From JANQEU01 sp965601455 (lineage in GTDB: Bacteria; Bacteroidota; Bacteroidia; Cytophagales; Cyclobacteriaceae): a DNA stretch of 64,000 nucleotides. The notes below the pieces were generated by a model. That model was not told where the DNA came from, made no database searches, and saw nothing but the letters and a program-made list of their open reading frames with translations. This document shows positions 42,952 through 50,916 of this stretch, one piece after another. The position numbers and the translations under genes were made by a program. The stretch is taken from positions 4,650,001 through 4,714,000 of the forward strand of contig OZ271831.1 of assembly GCA_965601455.1 (NCBI GenBank). The letters are read 5' to 3'. Numbering within the stretch: the first letter of the stretch is position 1; each line of letters opens with the position of its first letter.

Positions 42952-44320
42952 TAAGATTATATTGAGTCTCCGAAGATTTTTCGTATTGAACGGATAATAT
43001 CGGAAATCTCATAAATATATCCGGTATTATACCCCACTCGTCCACGATAACCTCCGGTTTGTTCCTGGCAATAGATTGGTAGATAGAGTACGCATCCTTG
43101 TAATACTGCAGGTCTTCCAAATTTCGAAGTGAGAGTGTTTGATCAATAAATGGGGAAGCAATTTTTGCATTCCTATAGTCCTCCAATGATTCACCCAGTA
43201 TCATCTTTTTTTGCAATTCACCGGTGGTTTTTCGCGAAACTATATATGATGAGAGATGCCCCTGATAAACAAAGAAAAAGGGTGGAACCAGAAGGGTTAA
43301 GACAATAAAGGCTGGCGCAATTATCCTAAACACTTTCCTTCTAAGGTTTAAGGCATAGTAGGTAAGGAAATAGCTGATAGTGGGTACAAAGAAAACCAAC
43401 TGAGTTGTTGAGAACTCTACATCTATTACAATCAAAATTAGGGCAGCCAAAGTCATGTACAACATTGTTCGCATGATCTTGGACTCATAAATTCCATAGC
43501 GTGCAGCGAAAAGAGTTCTAGTCATGGATATAACCCACCATATCAGCGGGACAAGGCCCACTATGAACAACTGCTTAAGATCAACAAACTGTATTCTATA
43601 GTTCAACAAACCTCTCCAGATAACGGACCGATAGAAGTAATCAGATGCATCGAACCAATAGTAATATCCAAAAACTACCAGAATAGGCACGGTCAAGCCA
43701 TATACATATAAAAGGATACGACGTAGAATGGCGTTACTAAACACAAGGAGAGCACCCAGGAATACAATAAAAAATATGATTGAAGGAAAGTAAAACAGGG
43801 TAGCTATTCCCAAATACAGTCCGGCGTACAAAAACAATTCGTCCGAAGCCTGATTATCAATCCTTCTAAACACATTGTTTAATGCCAATAACACAAATGT
43901 GCTGCTCATTAATTGTGGGGACAGGATGAAAAAATCCGTAATTGTAAATGACAATAAAACGTAGAAAAACCCGGGCAGATAATTGTTCTCACTATAAGCT
44001 CTGTTACGTACCAATAGTAGATTAAAGATCACGGCATTTAAGAAGAGGATAATCGTAGAAAACAGCTGGTGAACCACCCTCGATCTGCCAAAGAAGATAT
44101 CCAACCACTTATAAACCGTGGCAGAAAGAGGAGAAAGATAGTCATAGACCTCCTTGTACATGATGAACCCATCCCCAAGCCTTTCTCCAATTAATAAATA
44201 TTTCAACTCAGGAAATGTGAGAGGTAACCCAATAATCCAGAAAACAGCTCTTCCAATCAGTAGCACGACAAGTGCTATTATGAGTCTATAAGGGTCGTTT
44301 ATTCTAAAAAGATCAAACAA
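42941..44320 (-). CDS. Multi-span membrane protein, GT-C-like or DUF6427-like
   Basis: A 459-residue protein with about 11-12 membrane helices in the first 370 residues, followed by a soluble C-terminal domain of about 90 residues. The early periplasmic loop GERLGDGFIMYKEVYDYLSPLS resembles the first loop of GT-C glycosyltransferases, which usually carries acidic catalytic residues. No closer assignment is possible by eye. It is divergent from rbfA, with 58 bases between the two start codons. Confidence 0.75.
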   Translation of the reverse strand: MFDLFRINDPYRLIIALVVLLIGRAVFWIIGLPLTFPELKYLLIGERLGDGFIMYKEVYDYLSPLSATVYKWLDIFFGRSRVVHQLFSTIILFLNAVIFNLLLVRNRAYSENNYLPGFFYVLLSFTITDFFILSPQLMSSTFVLLALNNVFRRIDNQASDELFLYAGLYLGIATLFYFPSIIFFIVFLGALLVFSNAILRRILLYVYGLTVPILVVFGYYYWFDASDYFYRSVIWRGLLNYRIQFVDLKQLFIVGLVPLIWWVISMTRTLFAARYGIYESKIMRTMLYMTLAALILIVIDVEFSTTQLVFFVPTISYFLTYYALNLRRKVFRIIAPAFIVLTLLVPPFFFVYQGHLSSYIVSRKTTGELQKKMILGESLEDYRNAKIASPFIDQTLSLRNLEDLQYYKDAYSIYQSIARNKPEVIVDEWGIIPDIFMRFPILSVQYEKSSETQYNLISN

Positions 44321-44366
44321 ATTATCGGAGAGCTTCAGAGCGCCAAAATAACAAAGAAATTATGGA

Positions 44367-44374
44367 TAATTTTG
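44367..44374 (+). promoter_or_regulatory. TAnnTTTG -7 element directly before rbfA
   Basis: TAATTTTG followed by GCAA and the ATG at 44379, the same layout as glyA. No TTTG is seen near -33. Confidence 0.45.
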
Positions 44375-44378
44375 GCAA

Positions 44379-44753
44379 ATGGAATCAAGAAGGAGGCATC
44401 GCTATTCCCGCCAAATCCAAAAAGATCTTTGGGATATTTTACAGAAGGACCCCCGGAAGTATTTTGCTCAAAGTCTCGTAACATTAACCGATGTAGAAGT
44501 ATCTGTAGATCTAAGTTTGGCTCGCATTTACATCAGTACACTTCCCTTTGAAAAAACGGAAGAAGTATTGGAAAGACTAAATGACTTTAAAAGTGAAATT
44601 CGAGGAAAACTTGGGAATACAATTGGAAAGCAAGTGAGAAAGATTCCGGAGTTGGCATTTTTTCCTGACAACACTGAGGAAAATGCTAATCACATGGATA
44701 GGTTGATTGATAGCTTGGAAATACCGCCGGCGCCTGAAGATGATGATGAATGA
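44379..44753 (+). CDS. rbfA: 30S ribosome-binding factor RbfA
   Basis: Late-stage maturation factor of the small ribosomal subunit. The 124-residue protein has the KH-like core with VTLTDVEVSVDLSLARIYIS and a C-terminal RKIPELAFFPDNTEENANHMDRLI, the standard RbfA ending with the acidic tail PEDDDE. It overlaps the following permease gene by 4 bases (ATGA), which suggests coupled translation. Confidence 0.96.
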   Translation: MESRRRHRYSRQIQKDLWDILQKDPRKYFAQSLVTLTDVEVSVDLSLARIYISTLPFEKTEEVLERLNDFKSEIRGKLGNTIGKQVRKIPELAFFPDNTEENANHMDRLIDSLEIPPAPEDDDE

Positions 44754-45970
44754 ATCTTTCTTTTTTCATAGCACGTAGGTACTTTCTCTCCAAAAGAAAG
44801 AAAAACTTCATTAATGTGATTTCCATTATCTCCATGATGGTAGTCGGTATAAGCACAATGGCTCTGATTATTGTGGTTTCTGTATTTAATGGACTGGAAG
44901 ATCTTTTACGATCAACTTATGGAAGCTTTGATCCGGATATTGTGGTATCACCGGTGGAAGGCAAGTCTTTCGAGTTGGATAAAAAAATGTTGACGGATAT
45001 TGAAAACATTGAGGGGGTTGCTCATGTTTCGCAGATAATAGAAGACAATGTAGCTATTAAGTACAGGAATGCAGAACGTGTTATTCGAATGAAAGGCATC
45101 TCTCCTGAAACAATGGAAAGAAACCGGCTTGCTACTAAAATCATATCCGGTGACCCATATCTAAAGAAAGACGATATTCCTTATGCCATTGTTGGCCTTG
45201 GCATACGTTGGGAACTAGGCATTGACATCAACAATGACTTTTCAACAATTCAACTCTATTATCCGAAAAATTTACGTCCGGGGACAAACCCGGCCAATAT
45301 GATTGAAGTAAGAAATATTCTTCCGGGGGCAATTTTTGCTATTGAAAAAAACTACGATGATAATTACGTTTTTGTCCCCGTTGAATTTGCCGAAGGCCTT
45401 ATGAATTATCAAGATCGCCGAACGTCGTTAGAAATAATTGCTGCAGAGAACACGAACAAAGAGAATTTGAAAGTGGAGTTGAAAATCCTCTTGGGTGAGC
45501 GTTTCCTGGTTCAAAGTGGAGATGAGATTCATAGTGATCTTTTTAAGATTTTAATGTGGGAAAAACTATTCGTGTATTTGATTTTCACCTTAATTATCGG
45601 AATCGCGGCTGTCAATATCTACTTTGTTCTAACCATGCTTTCAATTGACAAAAAGAAAGACATGGCGATATTGGTTGCCCAGGGAGCCCCTTTGCAATTA
45701 ATACGACGAATTTTCATCAATGAAGGGGCAATCATTTCGCTTACCGGAGCTATTGTTGGCGGATTTCTAGGTATCCTGATTAGTCTTTTGCAGCAAGAAT
45801 TCGGTTTAATCTCCATGGGAATAGAATCTACCCTAACCGATGCCTACCCGATTAAAGTTGAATGGTTAGATATCTTGTATACTACCATCTGTATAGGCAT
45901 TATCACACTCCTGGTTTCTATCCCACCTGCAAGAGTGGCCTACAAAAAATTATCCCTTCAGGATCTTTAA
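44750..45970 (+). CDS. LolC/E-like ABC transporter permease
   Basis: A 406-residue permease of the MacB/FtsX/LolCE type. It has one N-terminal helix (about 18-45, MMVVGISTMALIIVVSVFNGLE), a large periplasmic domain (about 50-265) and three C-terminal helices. The N-terminus SFFIARRYFLSKRKKNFINVISIISM is typical of LolC/E. It probably helps release lipoproteins from the inner membrane, with an ATPase encoded elsewhere. It is translationally coupled to rbfA. Confidence 0.92.
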   Translation: MNLSFFIARRYFLSKRKKNFINVISIISMMVVGISTMALIIVVSVFNGLEDLLRSTYGSFDPDIVVSPVEGKSFELDKKMLTDIENIEGVAHVSQIIEDNVAIKYRNAERVIRMKGISPETMERNRLATKIISGDPYLKKDDIPYAIVGLGIRWELGIDINNDFSTIQLYYPKNLRPGTNPANMIEVRNILPGAIFAIEKNYDDNYVFVPVEFAEGLMNYQDRRTSLEIIAAENTNKENLKVELKILLGERFLVQSGDEIHSDLFKILMWEKLFVYLIFTLIIGIAAVNIYFVLTMLSIDKKKDMAILVAQGAPLQLIRRIFINEGAIISLTGAIVGGFLGILISLLQQEFGLISMGIESTLTDAYPIKVEWLDILYTTICIGIITLLVSIPPARVAYKKLSLQDL

Positions 45971-46020
45971 TATCGATTCCTTTTTTACTTATTTTCGAAG
46001 TTTGTGTGCATTGAATCGCT

Positions 46021-48939
46021 ATGACTGTAGACCCTGGTAGGCCCTTTAATCTTATCTACTCCCTATATCAACATGAATATCTGGGATTCCTATTTGAGTC
46101 GTATGTTGTTCAATTAAATGAAAGCGGTAAACTCACTTACTCAAATCAGAATATCTCATCAAAAAATGCAATGGAGTTCGATAAAGAACTCGACGAAAAT
46201 GATTACGAACTAATCAGGACTATTGACTCTATGCAACAGGATGTAATCCTGAGTCATTTCTCCAAAAAGAAATTGAAACCCCAGGAGTTCTTCCTGAAAA
46301 CATACGACAAGAAAACAGGAGATAAGTTATTACAAGGAGAGATCGATCAATACCTTGAAAAACGTAGAACCTTCATTATGCCTCTCTTGGTTGGAAAAAA
46401 GGTTTACGAGATGGGTTCTGATGGTGAGCCCGCGTGGAAAAAAATTGATGTTATTGATGAGAAGGCCACCATTCTTTTTCATTTCCGAAAAAACGATGAC
46501 AACACGCATTATTTTCCTACTATCAAGCTTTTTGGCGATAAGATTGAGTTTAGGGATAGCGAAAGCTATGTAATTGCGAGTGAGCCTGCGTGGATGATGG
46601 TTGACCGCAAACTGTTCACCTTTGAGAAGCCTATTAATGGTGGCAAACTGAAACCCTTTCTCAAAAAGAAGTTCATTCTGATCCCAAAAAACGTAGAAGA
46701 CACCTATTACGAGAAGTTTGTTGCACCGTTAGTTGAATCATTTGATGTTTATGCCAAAGGCTTCGATATCCTTACTGAGAGACATACTCCAACACCCATA
46801 TTAACCCTTTCTGAGGTAAAACAAACCAATAAAATCGCTGCTAGTCTCTTTGACAAGGAAGAGTCTACTGAGGTTTCGTCCAAGGTGCTTGTAGAATTAA
46901 GCTACCGATATGGCCAGCACAAATTCAAGGCAGATCATCTTAAAGATGTAAGTGTAAATCTAAAAAAGAACGGACAGGGATATACATTCCACAGGATTCA
47001 GAGAAACCCTGGAACTGAAAGAGAGTTGCTACAAGACCTTGTAGAACGTGGACTCAAGCTACGAAACTCAAGAGTGACACTATCGGAATCAGAGGCATTT
47101 GATTGGTTGAATGATCATCAAAAAAGTCTCACTTCACGCGGTTTCGAAATCAACCAGCAATCAAATGGAGGCAAAAGATACTTTCTTGGCACATCGAGTA
47201 TCGACATTCAAATAGAGGAAAAAATTGATTGGTTTGATATTAAAGCTGTTGTGAGGTTTGGAGAATTTGAGATCCCATTTTCCAAAATCCGAAAACTAAT
47301 CATACAGAATAAGACCGAGATAACTCTTCCAAATGGTGAAATTGGAGTTATCCCTGCATCCTGGGCTGAGTCATATGAAGACCTTTTTCATTTTTCAGAG
47401 GAAACGGAGGAACGAACTACACTCAAAAAACATCACCTTGCTTTGGTACAGTCTCTTTCCTCAAAAGAAGGCGCATCAATTTCAATAAGTAAGAAATTAC
47501 AGAGGCTTTCGCATTTTGATGAAATCGAAGATTCTCCGCTCCCAGTAAAGTTCAAGGGCGAATTAAGACCCTATCAAAAAGCCGGTTATAATTGGATTCA
47601 ATTTCTCAATGAATTCCAATTTGGTGGTTGTCTAGCCGATGATATGGGTTTAGGCAAAACCGTACAAACCCTGGTGGCTATGCAAGCTTCTGCGGAGCGT
47701 GGCGAAGGCTCCACTCTCTTGATTATGCCCACATCCTTGATCTATAATTGGCAAATGGAGGCCAAACGCTTCACACCGTCAATGAAAGTTCTAAACTATA
47801 CGGGAGTCAACCGAGAGAAGAATCCGGAGCGCTTTTCAAAATACGATCTTGTTATTACCTCCTACGGTATAGTAAGACTTGATGCTGAAATACTTGCGCA
47901 GTACTATTTTAACTACATTGTTCTGGATGAATCCCAAGCAATTAAGAATCCGGAGTCAATCATTTCTAAGGCTGTCCGGAAACTCAAATCCCGTAGGCGA
48001 TTGGTTTTAACTGGCACACCTATTGAAAATAGCACATTAGATCTTTGGTCCCAATTGTCTTTTATTAACCCCGGATTATTGGGTTCTCTTAGCTATTTCC
48101 AAAAACAGTTTCAAATTCCAATAGAGAAAAAGAAAGACGCTACAAAAACCAGAAAACTCCATAGTTTAATAAAACCTTTCATTCTACGTAGAGATAAATC
48201 ACAAGTGGCCCAGGATCTCCCGGAGAAAAGTATTGCAGTGAAGTATTGCACAATGTCAGAAGAGCAACGGGAGTTTTACGAAAAAGAAAAGGAATCCTTT
48301 AGAAATAAAATTCTTGACGAAATTGAGACTGCTGGTCTGAATAAGTCTCAGATGATACTGTTGCAGGGACTCACAAGACTACGACAGATTGCCAACCATC
48401 CAAAAATGGTGGATCCTGAATTTGATGGAAGTAGTGGAAAGCTGGAAGACATTACTTATATGATAGACACAGCCTTGCAGTCTGATCACAATATCTTGAT
48501 CTTTAGCCAGTTCGTTAAGCATCTTAAGATCATCTCAGACCACCTGGATAGTAAGAAAATTGATTACGCTTATCTTGATGGTTCTGTGAGAGATCGTCAG
48601 GCCGAAGTAGAAAAATTTCAGAAAAATAAGAAAATACACATTTTCCTTATTTCACTGAAAGCTGGTGGATTAGGCTTAAATCTTACCAAAGCTGATTATG
48701 TTTTTCTCCTAGATCCATGGTGGAATCCAGCGGTTGAAGCGCAAGCAATTGACCGCGCTCATCGAATTGGACAGAAGAATAAGGTTTTTACGTATAAATT
48801 CATCTCAAAAGACACCCTGGAAGAGAAAATCCTTGTTCTTCAGGAATCAAAATTAAAGCTTGCTAAAGAACTTGTTACCGTCGAAGAAAGTTTTGTAAAA
48901 AGCTTAACTAAGGAAGACATCAGAAAATTATTTTCCTAA
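46021..48939 (+). CDS. SNF2-family DNA helicase/translocase
   Basis: A 972-residue Swi2/Snf2 ATPase. The C-terminal half holds both RecA-like lobes: motif I DDMGLGKT (from D540), motif II DESQ (D636), motif III LTGTPIENS, and motifs V-VI LKAGGLGLNLTKADYV and DRAHRIGQ. The N-terminal 450 residues form an extended substrate or regulatory region without a clear zinc-binding SWIM motif. The role, DNA or nucleoprotein remodelling, is inferred from family. It is monocistronic as far as spacing shows. Confidence 0.95.
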   Translation: MTVDPGRPFNLIYSLYQHEYLGFLFESYVVQLNESGKLTYSNQNISSKNAMEFDKELDENDYELIRTIDSMQQDVILSHFSKKKLKPQEFFLKTYDKKTGDKLLQGEIDQYLEKRRTFIMPLLVGKKVYEMGSDGEPAWKKIDVIDEKATILFHFRKNDDNTHYFPTIKLFGDKIEFRDSESYVIASEPAWMMVDRKLFTFEKPINGGKLKPFLKKKFILIPKNVEDTYYEKFVAPLVESFDVYAKGFDILTERHTPTPILTLSEVKQTNKIAASLFDKEESTEVSSKVLVELSYRYGQHKFKADHLKDVSVNLKKNGQGYTFHRIQRNPGTERELLQDLVERGLKLRNSRVTLSESEAFDWLNDHQKSLTSRGFEINQQSNGGKRYFLGTSSIDIQIEEKIDWFDIKAVVRFGEFEIPFSKIRKLIIQNKTEITLPNGEIGVIPASWAESYEDLFHFSEETEERTTLKKHHLALVQSLSSKEGASISISKKLQRLSHFDEIEDSPLPVKFKGELRPYQKAGYNWIQFLNEFQFGGCLADDMGLGKTVQTLVAMQASAERGEGSTLLIMPTSLIYNWQMEAKRFTPSMKVLNYTGVNREKNPERFSKYDLVITSYGIVRLDAEILAQYYFNYIVLDESQAIKNPESIISKAVRKLKSRRRLVLTGTPIENSTLDLWSQLSFINPGLLGSLSYFQKQFQIPIEKKKDATKTRKLHSLIKPFILRRDKSQVAQDLPEKSIAVKYCTMSEEQREFYEKEKESFRNKILDEIETAGLNKSQMILLQGLTRLRQIANHPKMVDPEFDGSSGKLEDITYMIDTALQSDHNILIFSQFVKHLKIISDHLDSKKIDYAYLDGSVRDRQAEVEKFQKNKKIHIFLISLKAGGLGLNLTKADYVFLLDPWWNPAVEAQAIDRAHRIGQKNKVFTYKFISKDTLEEKILVLQESKLKLAKELVTVEESFVKSLTKEDIRKLFS

Positions 48940-48993
48940 TTCTCGTATACTAGAATAAGGTCTATTATAATGTTTGATGTTCTACTTCCAACA

Positions 48994-50223
48994 ATGATCA
49001 GAAAATTACTGTTTATAGTATTTGCAATTTTAGCCCTCAGCCCATGTTCTAAGGGTCAAACCCACCTTGGTTTACTCATGCCTGAAGGGACAAACCGTAT
49101 TTCGGTTCCTTTCACTTTTGTGAATAATCTGATAGTTATTCCGGTCACTATCAATGGTCAGATCACCGTAAAATTTATTTTGGACACTGGAGCCAATAAC
49201 CCCATACTTACTGAAAAAGCATTCGGTGACATCATACAATTGGATTATGACCGGTCAATCAATATTGCCGGCGCGGGATCCCGAAATGAAGTGAGCGCAT
49301 TGGTGGTAAATGATGTGGCCCTTAAACTGCCAAAAGGTATTAGTGGTAGGTACATTCCTATGTTGGTACTGGATCAGGATTTCATTGAGCTAAAGAAAAA
49401 TCTGGGAGAAGATGTCTATGGGATCATCGGATACGACGTCTTTCATCGATTTGTTGTCGAAATCAATTACGCAGAGTTTGAAATTACATTTTATAAACCG
49501 GGTTCATTTAGACCAAAGAGACGTCACAAGGAATTCAACCTTGAGCTTGAAGATACGAAGCCCTATATGGATGCAGTCGTAATGCAGGGTGATGAGAAGG
49601 ATACGGTTCGACTGATGATCGATACAGGTGCGAGCCATTCCTTACTTTTGGATATAGAAGAGTCGAATTCATTAACTCCTCCTGACACATCGATAAATGC
49701 GGTTTTAGGTCATGGTTTGGCCGGTGAAATATATGGTAGGGTTGGTCGCTATGAAAAAATTTCGCTCGGCGACTATGAGCTGAAAGACATACTCGTTTCT
49801 ATTCCGAACACGGGGGCTTATAACAAATCCATTAAAAGAGGGTCACGCCATGGTACCATCGGGGGTCAGATTCTATTGCATTTTAATGTTATTTTCGACT
49901 ATGCAAGTGGCAAGATTTATCTTGAGAAGAACTCAAATTTCCATTCACCATTCAGGTATGATATGAGTGGTTTAACTGTGGCATACTTTGATGCCCCAGA
50001 GAGATATGAAGTTACCGGAATTATGGATGACTCTCCAGCGTCAAACACAAATTTGCAAGTGGGTGATGTAATCGTTAACATGAACGGCCACCACGTGAAA
50101 AACTCCAGACTAACCGACATCAACACAATGCTCCGGAGTCGTCCAGGAAGGAGAATAAAAATCACTTACGAAAGAAAGGGGAAGAGACACTCCACCAAGT
50201 TTAATCTGAAGGAGCTCATTTAG
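48994..50223 (+). CDS. Secreted aspartyl protease with PDZ domain
   Basis: A 409-residue protein from the ATG at 48994 with signal peptide (MIRKLLFIVFAILALSPCSK). Two retropepsin-like halves each carry an active-site triad: LDTGANNP (about residue 62) and IDTGASHS (about 209), so a single chain could make a full bilobal site. A PDZ domain (about 335-405, with SPASNTNLQVGDVIVNMNG) closes the protein. The class is common in Bacteroidota but its substrates are unknown. The frame extends 8 codons upstream without improving the signal peptide. Confidence 0.88.
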   Translation: MIRKLLFIVFAILALSPCSKGQTHLGLLMPEGTNRISVPFTFVNNLIVIPVTINGQITVKFILDTGANNPILTEKAFGDIIQLDYDRSINIAGAGSRNEVSALVVNDVALKLPKGISGRYIPMLVLDQDFIELKKNLGEDVYGIIGYDVFHRFVVEINYAEFEITFYKPGSFRPKRRHKEFNLELEDTKPYMDAVVMQGDEKDTVRLMIDTGASHSLLLDIEESNSLTPPDTSINAVLGHGLAGEIYGRVGRYEKISLGDYELKDILVSIPNTGAYNKSIKRGSRHGTIGGQILLHFNVIFDYASGKIYLEKNSNFHSPFRYDMSGLTVAYFDAPERYEVTGIMDDSPASNTNLQVGDVIVNMNGHHVKNSRLTDINTMLRSRPGRRIKITYERKGKRHSTKFNLKELI

Positions 50224-50227
50224 AGCT

Positions 50228-50812
50228 TCATTCCAGTATCCATTTCGTTTTCTGATCGATCGGATTTCTTTTACCCTCCACTTTTTTCCTTGGAACTCCG
50301 ACAAATAGGAATCCCAACAACTTATCTTCTGAGTTCAGCCCAAAAAATGACTTAGCCTCTTCCATGTAAGTCACACCACCTGTACCCCAGTAGCATCCGA
50401 TATCATAAGCTGTTGCTGTGAGGTACATATTTTGAACTGCGCAGGCCACCGCCTCAACTTCCTCTATCTCACGAATCCGGTGTTCAGGGTCTCTTTTCAT
50501 TCCAATCGAGATAACATGAGAACTCATTGTTGGTTTATTCAATAGGTTTTGAAATTTCGCCTCTTTGAAGGTACCGTCTTCACTTGCTACCTTCTTGTAC
50601 AGATTGGACTGAAATTCGGCTAAACTCCTTAACCCATCACCTTTAAAAACACAAAACCGCCATGGCTCCGTCAGCCTATGAGTAGGAGCCCAATTCGCGT
50701 TGATAAGCATTTGTTTTATGATTTCGTCATCAACGATCTCACCTGTAAAGAGATTTGGAAAGTACGACCTTCGACTAGCGATTATATTGTTAATTATTTC
50801 CTTCATGTTCAT
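50228..50812 (-). CDS. Nitroreductase-family flavoprotein
   Basis: A 194-residue FMN enzyme. The N-terminus IIASRRSYFPNLFTGEIVDD carries the FMN-binding RRS motif, ANWAPTHRLTEPWRF the second contact region, and GCYWGTGG the third. It reduces nitro or quinone-like compounds with NAD(P)H; the physiological substrate is unknown. It is convergent with the protease gene (4 bases between stops) and divergent from polA. Confidence 0.9.
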   Translation of the reverse strand: MNMKEIINNIIASRRSYFPNLFTGEIVDDEIIKQMLINANWAPTHRLTEPWRFCVFKGDGLRSLAEFQSNLYKKVASEDGTFKEAKFQNLLNKPTMSSHVISIGMKRDPEHRIREIEEVEAVACAVQNMYLTATAYDIGCYWGTGGVTYMEEAKSFFGLNSEDKLLGFLFVGVPRKKVEGKRNPIDQKTKWILE

Positions 50813-50916
50813 CAGTTTTCGTTGACAAAAATGCCACTACACATTTGATTTTAAAACTGATCTCAAAAATCAAAAAGCACCAACTTATTTTTTGCCTTTC
50901 TCATACCTTTACCGCC

